A stretch of DNA of 10,541 nucleotides from Pseudomonadota bacterium (GTDB lineage: Bacteria > Pseudomonadota > Gammaproteobacteria > Burkholderiales > SG8-39). The stretch covers positions 1 to 10,541 of the forward strand of contig JAJZUN010000057.1 in the NCBI GenBank assembly GCA_021848555.1, written 5' to 3'. A program made the position numbers and the translations under genes. The first letter of the stretch is position 1, and every line of letters starts with the position of its first letter. The notes beneath the pieces were generated by a model, which was not told the DNA's origin, searched no databases, and saw nothing but the letters and a program-made list of their open reading frames with translations. This document shows, one piece after another, positions 1 through 6,229 of this stretch.

Positions 1-1
1 C

Positions 2-658
2 GGGCCCCGCTACCTGATGGACCGCATCGTCCCCGGCTGCGTGGCCGGCGATCTGGAGCGCGCCGGGCTGGACGCCGTGCGCGCCGAGTGCGACGTACTG
101 GAGCGCGAAGTGCGCGTGCTCAAGGACATTTACGACGACCACTCCGGGCTGCAGGACCGGTTCCTCACCTGCGGCCGGCTCACCGCCAGCACCGCGGGCA
201 AACTGGGCGTGATCGGCCTCGCCGGGCGCGCCAGCAGCCAGCCATGGGATGCGCGCGTGCAGGCCAAGCCCGCCCCCTATGACGTGCTCGACGTGAGCAT
301 GAAAACCCACAAGAACGGCGACGTCGCCGCGCGCGTCATCCTGCGCTTCGACGAAATCTTCGAATCGCTGCGCCTCATGCGCGCGATCGTCGAGGGCATC
401 GCGCCGGGCGCGGTCGCGGCGCCGCTGCCCGCGGTGCCCGCCGGTCGCATCGGGCTGGGTTGGGCCGAAGGCTGGCGCGGCGAATCGGTGGTCGCGCTGG
501 AATCGGGCGCGGACGGCCGCGTGCGCAACTGCCATGCGCACGACCCTTCCTGGCAGAACTGGCCGGCGGTCGCATTCGCCGTGCACAACAACATCGTTCC
601 CGACTTTCCGCTGATCAACAAGTCGTTCAACCTGTCGTACTCCGGGTGCGATCTGTGA
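2..658 (+). CDS. Hyf/Nuo-like large subunit of an Ehr-type complex (5' truncated)
   Basis: This is the C-terminal 218 residues of a large subunit of the HyfG/HycE/NuoD (49 kDa) family. The frame is open from base 2, so the true start lies outside the window. Family features visible are the 'FLTCGRLTASTAG' stretch, the 'SMKTHKNGDVAARVILRFDE' stretch before the long helix, and the terminal 'IVPDFPLINKSFNLSYSGCDL' region cut here into 'DFPLINKSF' and 'NLSYSGCDL'. In true group 4 [NiFe] hydrogenases this last region carries DPCxxC, whose two cysteines bind Ni. Here the aligned residues are N-L-S-Y-S-G, so both ligand positions are replaced. This matches what is known of Ehr complexes and complex I, which lack the NiFe site. 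The N-terminal CxxC cannot be checked. The subunit would sit on the cytoplasmic face with the small subunit encoded downstream. Family assignment is firm; the electron donor is unknown. Confidence 0.85.
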   Translation, partial: GPRYLMDRIVPGCVAGDLERAGLDAVRAECDVLEREVRVLKDIYDDHSGLQDRFLTCGRLTASTAGKLGVIGLAGRASSQPWDARVQAKPAPYDVLDVSMKTHKNGDVAARVILRFDEIFESLRLMRAIVEGIAPGAVAAPLPAVPAGRIGLGWAEGWRGESVVALESGADGRVRNCHAHDPSWQNWPAVAFAVHNNIVPDFPLINKSFNLSYSGCDL

Positions 659-719
659 ATATGTACGAAGCCTTGACTTCTGTCGCATGCTACGAAAAGA
701 CCTGCGCGCTGCGCGCGCC

Positions 720-770
720 AACCGTGTTTTCTGTACGGATAAAAAGCGCATCCGTACAGAAAACACGGTT
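720..770. repeat. Perfect 21-bp inverted repeat, hairpin 1
   Basis: The arms 720-740 and 750-770 are perfect reverse complements (21 bp) around a 9-base loop AAAAAGCGC, giving a 51-nt element. No T-run follows, so it does not look like an intrinsic terminator. The octamer AAACACGG in the right arm recurs at 783-790 and could compete for pairing with the left arm. In RNA it would be a very stable stem and a plausible RNase III substrate or 3'-end protector; as DNA it could be an extruded site or protein-binding site. Function is not known. Confidence 0.9.
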
Positions 771-808
771 ATGGTTAGCACCAAACACGGCGCGGAGGGG
801 TTATACAA

Positions 809-859
809 GATCGTCAATTGCGTGCGGATGTGCTGTTCATCCGCACGCAATTGACGATC
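809..859. repeat. Perfect 22-bp inverted repeat, hairpin 2
   Basis: The arms 809-830 and 838-859 are perfect reverse complements (22 bp) around the 7-base loop TGCTGTT. The total length is 51 nt, the same as hairpin 1. The left arm matches that of hairpin 1 at 13 of 21 aligned positions, with the best match next to the loop (GTRCGGAT), and each difference is mirrored in the other arm. The element starts 89 bp after hairpin 1 and, like it, lacks a T-run. Confidence 0.9.
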
Positions 860-860
860 C

Positions 861-884
861 GCGCGGACAGTCTTTCGTCCGCGC
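861..884. repeat. Short inverted repeat, hairpin 3
   Basis: GCGCGGAC (861-868) and GTCCGCGC (877-884) form an 8-bp perfect stem with an 8-base loop. It begins two bases after hairpin 2 ends, so the three structures are stacked in the spacer between the large and small subunit genes. Chance occurrence in GC-rich DNA is possible for this short one. Confidence 0.6.
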
Positions 885-955
885 AACATAGCAACTCCGC
901 AACAACAGTGAACCGTGATTCAACTTGCCGCGCATAGAAGGGCCGTTCAAATACC

Positions 956-1474
956 ATGTACCAGCTGCTGAGACAAATCACCCGCGTCGGCATCAAGACC
1001 GAGGCGCCGCCGCAGGCGGACGAGACGCTGCGCGTGCTCGGCCAGAAACTGCAGCAGGAAATCCTGGGTCTGTTCGCCGGATCGCTCGCCATCCGCCATG
1101 TCGACGCCGGCTCCTGCAACGGCTGCGAACTCGAGATCCACATGCTCAACAATCCCTATTACAACATCGAGGGACTGGGCATCAAGCTGGTCGCCAGCCC
1201 GCGCCACGCCGACCTGCTGCTGGTGACCGGGCCGGTGGCGCGCAACATGGAGGAGGCGCTGAAGCGCACCTTCGACGCCATGCCCGCGCCCAAGCTGGTG
1301 GTGGCGGTCGGCGACTGCGGCTGCAGCGGGGGAATATTCGGCGAGAGCTATGCCAGCCGCGGCCGCGTGTCCAATGTCATCGCGGTGGATGTCGCCGTGC
1401 CCGGCTGCCCGCCGACGCCGGCCGCGTTGCTGCAGGGCATACTCACCGCGATCAGTTCCGGCGGCCGCGGCTGA
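956..1474 (+). CDS. Hyf/Nuo-like small (iron-sulfur) subunit
   Basis: A 172-residue protein of the NuoB/HycG/HyfI family, which carries the proximal [4Fe-4S] cluster that passes electrons to or from the large subunit. The ligand pattern is complete: C54 and C57 in 'GSCNGCELE', C121 in 'GDCGCSGG', and C151 in 'VPGCPPTP'. The spaced CxxC (not the tandem CC of complex I NuoB) places it on the hydrogenase-like side of the family. Length is normal for HycG/HyfI-type subunits, somewhat short of NuoB. The ATG at 956 is preceded by AGAAGGG about 14 bases upstream. It is separated from the large subunit gene by a 297-bp spacer with hairpins, which is unusual for genes of one complex. The intact cluster with a degenerate NiFe motif in its partner argues for an Ehr complex. 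An alternative name, HyfI, would overstate hydrogenase function. Confidence 0.88.
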   Translation: MYQLLRQITRVGIKTEAPPQADETLRVLGQKLQQEILGLFAGSLAIRHVDAGSCNGCELEIHMLNNPYYNIEGLGIKLVASPRHADLLLVTGPVARNMEEALKRTFDAMPAPKLVVAVGDCGCSGGIFGESYASRGRVSNVIAVDVAVPGCPPTPAALLQGILTAISSGGRG

Positions 1475-1481
1475 CCAGCAG

Positions 1482-1922
1482 ATGAGCATTCCGGCCCTGC
1501 CGCTCGCCTTCATCGGCTGGTTTTTCGCGATCGCCAGCTTTGCCGCGCTGGCGATAGGCGTGTTCCTGCTGCAGCAGCTTTTCCGCAGCGGAAAGATTCC
1601 GCCCGAATACCTGCAGTCGCGCATCGTCGGCGATTTTGCGCTGCTCGCTGTCTGGCTGATCGGCCTGGTTTCGGCGTTCGGACTGCTCAACGGCCATGCC
1701 TGGGCGCGCACCGGCCTGGAGTACTTCTGCTGGGTGCTGATCGCGCTGACGCTGCTCTCCGGCGGCACGCGGCTCGCCACCTACGCCAGGCATCCGCAGG
1801 ACCAGGCGCTGACACCGCGCGGCTGGATGGTCGCCGTGGCCGGCGTGATGCTGATCGCGCTGCCGCTCCTGGCAATTTGCACCGTCGCCATCAATACGCT
1901 GCGTGGCGCGGTGATACCTTAA
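1482..1922 (+). CDS. Four-helix membrane protein of unknown function, end of the Ehr-like operon
   Basis: A 146-residue hydrophobic protein starting with ATG seven bases after the small subunit stop, so probably cotranscribed and translationally coupled; no strong ribosome binding site is visible. Predicted membrane segments by eye are about residues 5-30, 47-68, 75-95 and 112-138. A short polar loop 'RSGKIPPEYLQSR' follows the first helix, and the loop before the last helix is also polar. I do not recognise the family. It lacks the long antiporter-like helices of HyfB/NuoL and the quinone-pocket features of NuoH. Its position suggests an accessory membrane subunit or assembly partner of the complex, which is inference. 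The gene converges with the minus-strand lipoprotein gene that ends at 1981. Confidence 0.75.
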   Translation: MSIPALPLAFIGWFFAIASFAALAIGVFLLQQLFRSGKIPPEYLQSRIVGDFALLAVWLIGLVSAFGLLNGHAWARTGLEYFCWVLIALTLLSGGTRLATYARHPQDQALTPRGWMVAVAGVMLIALPLLAICTVAINTLRGAVIP

Positions 1923-1980
1923 GGCAGGTCCAAGCTGGGGCAGGACGTGCTGCTGTCGGAATTCCGCGAAATGCGGGACT

Positions 1981-2298
1981 TCAGACCGTGCCCGCCGGCG
2001 CATGACACCGCTTCATCTCGGAAAACAGGAATTGTCCGCGCACCGCCTCGGACAAGCCGGACTTCACGAGTACCAGGCATTTATTGGTCCCGCGCAAGCG
2101 CAAGGCGCAGCCTAGTTCGGACCTTCGGTTGGCACAATATTCGCTCGCATCGTACTTTTCGAACACCGCGACCTGGATCTGCCTGAAATCCGTGTTCCTT
2201 GCCGCGTTGACGTCGGCCTGCGGAGTCGCGCAGCCGGTGAAGAATAGTGCCAGCGCAAGCAACCACAGGGGTACTCGGCAGCGGTTGACTATGTTCAT
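1981..2298 (-). CDS. Small cysteine-containing lipoprotein
   Basis: A 105-residue protein with a charged N-terminus, a hydrophobic core (residues 10-20) and a lipobox F-T-G-C with the lipidated cysteine at residue 23, so it should be exported and lipid-anchored. A perfect GGAGG lies five bases before the ATG on the minus strand. After C23 the mature part has four cysteines (C55, C64, C74, C98), enough for two disulfides in the periplasm. I do not recognise a domain. It lies divergent from the homospermidine synthase gene and convergent with the membrane protein ending at 1922. No clear -35/-10 pair was found upstream. The excellent ribosome binding site and signal peptide support a real gene; function is unknown. 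Confidence 0.75.
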   Translation of the reverse strand: MNIVNRCRVPLWLLALALFFTGCATPQADVNAARNTDFRQIQVAVFEKYDASEYCANRRSELGCALRLRGTNKCLVLVKSGLSEAVRGQFLFSEMKRCHAPAGTV

Positions 2299-2613
2299 TA
2301 TTCCTCCGTTTGGATGTGCAAGCAGAGCGTATGGGCCTTCGCCGTTGGGCCATTCGCCCCGTTCCGGGTGAGCCTCTTTCTAATATCGGCAGGCGCGCCA
2401 GAAACTTCAGAACAAGTCTTGCCCGGCGCGAAGTCGGAGGTTCTAGACCGGCCGGACCTGAGTTCGAAACCGGACACATTACGTGCTGCTGATCCGGACA
2501 ACGCATTTGCTCCTGACACAATGCGCCGCGGCGTATTGCAGTAATGCCCGCTTTCGGATATAAACAATCGCAAGCGGTCGCAACGGCCGCGGAAAAAGAA
2601 CACCGGCTTGAAC
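2299..2613. other. Divergent intergenic region, lipoprotein / homospermidine synthase
   Basis: This 315-bp gap holds the lipoprotein ribosome binding site at its left end and the synthase promoter at its right end (2536-2564). The middle part (about 2390-2480) translates on the minus strand into a G-L-E-P-P-T-S string, often seen when degenerate tRNA-like DNA is translated, but no tRNA can be folded from it. No other gene is supported. Confidence 0.5.
2536..2564 (+). promoter_or_regulatory. Sigma-70-type promoter for homospermidine synthase
   Basis: TTGCAG (2536-2541) and TATAAA (2559-2564) are separated by exactly 17 bases. Transcription would start near 2571, leaving a leader of about 43 bases before the ATG at 2614. 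This indicates separate, probably housekeeping, expression of the synthase. Confidence 0.65.
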
Positions 2614-4026
2614 ATGGAAAAAATATTCGCCTCCTTTTCGGGCAGGATGCTGATGGTCGGCTTCGGCGCGGTCGGACAGGGCTCGCTGCCGCTGATCCTG
2701 CGCCATATCGCCATGCGGCCGGAACAGATCGCTATCGTCACGGCCAATGAATTCGGCAGGGACATCGCCGCGGAGTACGGCGTCGGGTTCCGCGTCGAAC
2801 CGCTGACGCGGGACAATTACGCCGCCATCCTCGCGCGCGAGCTCGGCACCGGGGACTTTCTGGTCAACGCCTCTTTCGACGTCTCCAGCGTTGCGCTCAT
2901 CGAGTGGTGCCAGCAGCGCGGCGTCCTTTACATCGACGCCTGCATCGAGCCCTGGCCCGGCGGCCATACCGACAGTTCGGTGCCCGCCAGCCGCCGCTCG
3001 AATTACGCCTATCGCGAGGCGGCGCTGGCGCTGCGCGGCAAGTTTCCCTCCGGCCCGACCTGCATCCTGATGCACGGCGCCAACCCGGGCCTGGTATCGC
3101 ACCTGGTGAAGCAGGCGCTGCTCAACCTCGCCGGCGACCTCGGCATAGCCACCGGCGCGCCGCGCAGCCGCGAAGCCTGGGGACGGCTCGCCGCGAAGCT
3201 CGAGGTGAAGGTGATCCACGTGTCCGAGCGCGACCACCAGACCAGCCAGGTGCGCAAGCGCAACGGCGAGTTCGTCAACACCTGGTCGAGCGAGGCGTTC
3301 TGCGGCGAATCGCTGCAGCCGGCCGAACTCGGCTGGGGCACGCACGAGCGCAACTGGCCGCACGACGGTTGCGAATACGGCTTCGGCAGCGGCGCCGCGA
3401 TCTACCTCGACCGGCCGGGCGTGGCCACGCGCGTGCGCTCCTGGGCGCCTAACGAAGGGCCGTTCCACGGCTGGCTGATCTCCCACGGCGAGGCGATCTC
3501 CATTCCGGACTACCTCTCGGTGCGGGAGAACGGCAAGGTGATCTACCGGCCGACCTGCCACTACGCCTACCATCCCTGCGACGACGCGGTGCTGTCGCTG
3601 CAGGAATTCGCCGGCAACGGCTGGCGCTTTCCCGCGCAGCAGCGCCTGCTGCGCGAGGAGATCGATGCCGGTTTCGATGAACTCGGCGTGCTGCTGATGG
3701 GCCACAAGAAAGGCGCCTACTGGTACGGCTCGCAGCTCGGGATCGAGGAAACGCGCAGGCTGTGCCCGCACAACAACGCCACCAGCCTTCAGGTCAATGC
3801 CCCCTATGTGGCGGCCATCGTCTGGGCGCTGAACCATCCCAGGGCCGGCATCCTGGAGCCGGACGAACTGGACTATCAGGTGCTGCTCGACATGTCCAAG
3901 CCTTATTTGGGAAAGCTGGCCGCCGCCTACACCGACTGGACCCCGCTCGCGGGCCGGGGCAGCCTGTATCCGGAGGACATCGACGCCTCCGATCCCTGGC
4001 AGTTCCGCAATTTCCGGGTGAATTAG
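2614..4026 (+). CDS. hss: Homospermidine synthase, bacterial NAD-dependent type
   Basis: A 470-residue protein that makes sym-homospermidine from putrescine (two putrescines, or spermidine plus putrescine) in the cytoplasm, with NAD+ as prosthetic hydride carrier. The N-terminal Rossmann fold has G-F-G-A-V-G-Q-G at residues 16-23. Residues recalled as important in the Blastochloris viridis enzyme (E117, N162, E210, W229, H296, E298) all appear here with a constant offset of five: E112, N157, E205, W224, H291, E293. The length matches the family (about 475). The ATG at 2614 follows a purine-rich GGAAAAAGAA (2591-2600); an in-frame TTG at 2608 is a possible alternative start. The gene has its own promoter and an inverted repeat downstream. 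Homospermidine is a major polyamine in many proteobacteria, so this is likely a core gene and not part of the cytochrome island. Confidence 0.95.
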   Translation: MEKIFASFSGRMLMVGFGAVGQGSLPLILRHIAMRPEQIAIVTANEFGRDIAAEYGVGFRVEPLTRDNYAAILARELGTGDFLVNASFDVSSVALIEWCQQRGVLYIDACIEPWPGGHTDSSVPASRRSNYAYREAALALRGKFPSGPTCILMHGANPGLVSHLVKQALLNLAGDLGIATGAPRSREAWGRLAAKLEVKVIHVSERDHQTSQVRKRNGEFVNTWSSEAFCGESLQPAELGWGTHERNWPHDGCEYGFGSGAAIYLDRPGVATRVRSWAPNEGPFHGWLISHGEAISIPDYLSVRENGKVIYRPTCHYAYHPCDDAVLSLQEFAGNGWRFPAQQRLLREEIDAGFDELGVLLMGHKKGAYWYGSQLGIEETRRLCPHNNATSLQVNAPYVAAIVWALNHPRAGILEPDELDYQVLLDMSKPYLGKLAAAYTDWTPLAGRGSLYPEDIDASDPWQFRNFRVN

Positions 4027-4079
4027 AATCCGTTGCATTCCGCGTCAGCGCACCGTGCTCCACCTACACTGCGCGGCAG

Positions 4080-4106
4080 CACGCCCAGCGTTCAATCTTG
4101 GGCGTG
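4080..4106. repeat. 8-bp inverted repeat downstream of hss
   Basis: CACGCCCA (4080-4087) and TGGGCGTG (4099-4106) form a perfect stem around an 11-base loop, 54 bases after the hss stop. It is followed by ATTGCC, not a T-run, so it is at best a weak or Rho-assisted terminator, or it stabilises the transcript end. Confidence 0.5.
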
Positions 4107-4241
4107 ATTGCCTGTCGCGGTTGACTATTGCTTGCGTCAGCTTCGGTGAACCGCGCTGCAGGGTTCGCATTCGAAGTACCTGCGCCACCGGCCGGAATCG
4201 CCACCCCGACAGATGGCCTGATTATTGCTTCTTCCACGGAA

Positions 4242-4247
4242 TATACT
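4242..4247 (+). promoter_or_regulatory. Possible -10 element for the FNR-type regulator
   Basis: TATACT is close to the -10 consensus and lies 101 bases before the TTG start. The -35 region at 17-18 bases (CTGATT/TGATTA) is poor, so an activator would be needed. This is a weak prediction. Confidence 0.3.
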
Positions 4248-4348
4248 CGCGCAAACGCGAATCCCTATACCGACGCAACCGTTGCCGCCCCATGGAACAC
4301 CGCGGGGAAATTGGAGTCAACGGTACTGTCGACTGACTGGAGCGTGGT

Positions 4349-5227
4349 TTGGCAAACAACACCGCATTACGCTTGGTCCCAGGCCGGAGCGGGCAGCCGA
4401 TCCCGACCACCGCCGCGCGTCAGCCCGAAGAACCTGCGCTCATCAAGACCACCTGCTCCACCTGCAAGCTGCGCGAACTGTGCACGCCCTGTTGCGGCCT
4501 GAGCCGGTCCGAGATCAACGACTCCACCCGCCTGCTGTTCGCGCGCCTGCGCATACGGCGCGGCGAAAACCTGTACCTTGCCGGCGATCGCTTTACGTCC
4601 CTTTATGCGGTGCGCAAGGGCTTCCTCAAGACCACGGCCATACTGGCGAAGGGCCGCGACCAGGTGACGGGATTCTCGATGACGGGCGAGGTCCTGGGCA
4701 TGGACGGCATCGAGGCGCAAAGACATGGCTGCAATACGATCGCGCTGGAGGACGGCGAAATCTGCGCCATCTCCTTTGCCAGATTGCAGGAACTGACCCT
4801 CGCCATCCCCAGCCTGCAGCGCCACTTCCACGCCATGATGAGCCGCGAAATCGTGCGCGAACACGGCGTGATGCTGCTGCTCGGAAGCATGAGCGCCGAG
4901 GAGCGCATGACAATGTTCCTGCTCGATTTTTCCCGGCGTTTTGCCGCGCAGGGCGGCACGGCGTCGGAATTCAACCTGCGCCTGACGCGCGAGGACATCG
5001 GCAGCTACCTCAGCCTGACTGTCGGCACGGTCAGCCGCTTGTTCGCCAGGTTCCGTGAAAGCGGGCTGATCGCGGTGCGGCAGAAGCTGGTCCGCATCGT
5101 CGACCGGGGCAAGCTTGAATGTGTGATTGGCCGGTCAACGCGCTCAGGCACTGCTGCTACAACAGGAACCAAGAAACGCGAGTCGCATTGGACGCATTGC
5201 AACGACCGGGTTCGCTTTTCCAAATAG
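4349..5227 (+). CDS. FNR-type oxygen/redox-responsive Crp-family regulator
   Basis: A 292-residue cytoplasmic regulator. The N-terminal CxxCx5C (C36, C39, C45) plus a central cysteine (C139 in 'GEICAI') matches the four ligands of the oxygen-labile [4Fe-4S] cluster of E. coli FNR (C20, C23, C29, C122). A cyclic-nucleotide-like beta-roll, a long dimerisation helix (about 158-180) and a winged helix follow. The FNR-like stretches 'SAEERMTMFLLDFSRRFA' and 'LTREDIGSYL' are clear. The recognition helix reads V-G-T-V-S-R (225-230), with G226 in place of the glutamate of the usual E-x-x-S-R. The start is TTG at 4349 because GGAG lies six bases upstream and the next in-frame ATG comes only after the cysteine motif. 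It is about 40 residues longer than E. coli FNR, split between an N-terminal and a C-terminal tail. It is probably cotranscribed with the CZB gene 10 bases downstream, and its targets may include the neighbouring cytochrome genes, which is inference. Confidence 0.9.
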   Translation: MANNTALRLVPGRSGQPIPTTAARQPEEPALIKTTCSTCKLRELCTPCCGLSRSEINDSTRLLFARLRIRRGENLYLAGDRFTSLYAVRKGFLKTTAILAKGRDQVTGFSMTGEVLGMDGIEAQRHGCNTIALEDGEICAISFARLQELTLAIPSLQRHFHAMMSREIVREHGVMLLLGSMSAEERMTMFLLDFSRRFAAQGGTASEFNLRLTREDIGSYLSLTVGTVSRLFARFRESGLIAVRQKLVRIVDRGKLECVIGRSTRSGTAATTGTKKRESHWTHCNDRVRFSK

Positions 5228-5237
5228 TAGGTGCCAC

Positions 5238-5609
5238 ATGGCAACCATTGAAGAGCTTGACAAAGCGATTGGTGATCACGAGATGTGGAAATCACGACTC
5301 CAGCTGGCCATCGCCACAGGGGAGACCGATACGCCCGTTGAAACAATGCAGCAGGACGATCAATGTGCTTTCGGCAAGTGGCTGTACAGCCCCGCCCTCG
5401 CGTCAATCGACAAAGCGTCGATCCACTACCAGATGGTAAGAGTCATCCATGCCGAGTTCCACCAAAAAGCTGCTCACCTCGCCACACTGGTCCTGGATCG
5501 CAAGAAGGAAGAAGCCGCGAAAATGCTGGGTTATCATTATGGTGAATTTGCAGCAGTTTCTACCAGGCTCACACAGGCCTTGATGGAGTGGAAGAAGGTT
5601 CTAAGGTAG
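5238..5609 (+). CDS. Stand-alone CZB (chemoreceptor zinc-binding) domain protein
   Basis: A 123-residue soluble protein consisting almost wholly of a CZB domain. The signature Hxx[WFYL]...CxFGxW...HxxxH is complete: H14-x-x-W17, C43-A-F-G-K-W48, H71-x-x-x-H75, the four zinc ligands of the family. CZB domains usually sit at the end of chemoreceptors or diguanylate cyclases and sense zinc, or oxidants such as HOCl through the zinc-bound cysteine. Here there is no receptor or output domain. The ATG at 5238 is 10 bases after the regulator stop, preceded by a weak purine-rich site, which implies cotranscription and perhaps coupling. It may act as a zinc/redox sensing partner for the regulator or for a chemotaxis or c-di-GMP protein elsewhere. 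The domain call is firm; the role is open. Confidence 0.9.
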   Translation: MATIEELDKAIGDHEMWKSRLQLAIATGETDTPVETMQQDDQCAFGKWLYSPALASIDKASIHYQMVRVIHAEFHQKAAHLATLVLDRKKEEAAKMLGYHYGEFAAVSTRLTQALMEWKKVLR

Positions 5610-5677
5610 AAGTGGCCTGGCTCTAGATGGAACGATGGGCCGCTGGCCTTCCGCCGAACGGCCACTGCGACCGCCCT

Positions 5678-6229
5678 TTACCCCAGGAGCCTATTCAAGC
5701 TGTCCAGCGATTCCCGCAGGCGGCGCGGATCGCCGGCCCCGGACAGTTCCGCGTCCAACTGCGCTAGGTGTTCGCGAATCGAGGCAAGGCGCGAGCGCTC
5801 GCGCGCCCTCTGATCCTGCGCCAGCTCCAGCAGCCTGTGCCGCCCGTTCGATTGCGCATCCGCGGAAAAATCCAGCCTGCCGCTTTTGCCGACCAGGCTC
5901 ATGAAACTGCGCAGCAAGGAATTTACCTGCCTGCGCCAGATGCCGTCCGCGAGCAGCAGGGCCAGCACGTTCGCAATCAGGAATACGCTCAGGATCAGCG
6001 GCGCCTCCCGCATCAAGCCGAAAAACAGGGACTGGTCCTCGGCAAGATGCACCCGGAACAGATTGTTCTCGATGACCTGCCCCAGGCGCCAGTGCAGCAT
6101 CCAGACCATGCCCGCCACCAGCCCCGCCTCCAGCCCGACCAGCGCCACCAGCAGCCATTTCTGCAGCGTCTTGTCCACGTAGTGAATATGGCGCCGGTGG
6201 GCGGCAGGGCGTTGTGGCAACGGGGTCAT
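5678..6229 (-). CDS. Two-helix membrane protein with coiled-coil tail, cytochrome partner
   Basis: A 183-residue inner-membrane protein, last gene of a three-gene minus-strand operon. A basic N-terminus ('RPAAHRRHIHYVDKTLQKW') precedes TM1 (about 25-46), a roughly 30-residue loop, TM2 (about 78-98) and a charged, helical C-terminal region rich in R/E/Q/L (about 125-183) that looks like a coiled coil. This is the topology of a chemoreceptor without its signalling domain. Its ATG (6229-6227) overlaps the cytochrome stop as ATGA, which is why I chose it; an ATG at 6250 would add seven residues. Overall plan is shared with the first gene of the operon, so the two may form a pair. I recall similar 'R-R-x-x-Y-x-V-D-K-x-x-Q' proteins annotated as chemoreceptor-like near multiheme cytochromes, but no function is established from sequence here. 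Confidence 0.75.
   Translation of the reverse strand: MTPLPQRPAAHRRHIHYVDKTLQKWLLVALVGLEAGLVAGMVWMLHWRLGQVIENNLFRVHLAEDQSLFFGLMREAPLILSVFLIANVLALLLADGIWRRQVNSLLRSFMSLVGKSGRLDFSADAQSNGRHRLLELAQDQRARERSRLASIREHLAQLDAELSGAGDPRRLRESLDSLNRLLG

Larger units (their letters stand above)
4027..4348. other. Intergenic region upstream of the FNR-type regulator
   Basis: This 322-bp gap carries the inverted repeat at 4080-4106 and a candidate -10 element at 4242-4247. I looked for an FNR box (TTGAT-N4-ATCAA) that would indicate autoregulation and found none. No coding sequence is supported. Confidence 0.5.

Noticed and set aside
720..884. Intrinsic terminators, or a CRISPR or integron attC array
   Set aside because: No T-runs follow the stems, no regular repeat-spacer pattern exists, the elements are two diverged perfect palindromes, and no integrase or cas gene is present.
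947..1780. Minus-strand open frame over the small subunit gene
   Set aside because: Antisense to a NuoB-family protein with complete cluster ligands; no domain of its own.
2390..2480. tRNA-like remnant (GTTCGAAAC B-box-like string at 2462-2470 and a minus-strand G-L-E-P-P-T-S translation)
   Set aside because: The flanking five-base T-stem does not pair, the other candidate (GGTTCTAG) has T where a purine is required, and no acceptor or anticodon arm can be drawn.
2479..4038. Long open frame on the minus strand
   Set aside because: It lies fully antisense to the well-conserved homospermidine synthase, has no recognisable domain and reflects GC-rich codon structure.
4225..5058. Plus-strand frame overlapping the FNR-type gene
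   Set aside because: Arginine/proline-rich frame-shifted reading of the regulator gene with no family features.
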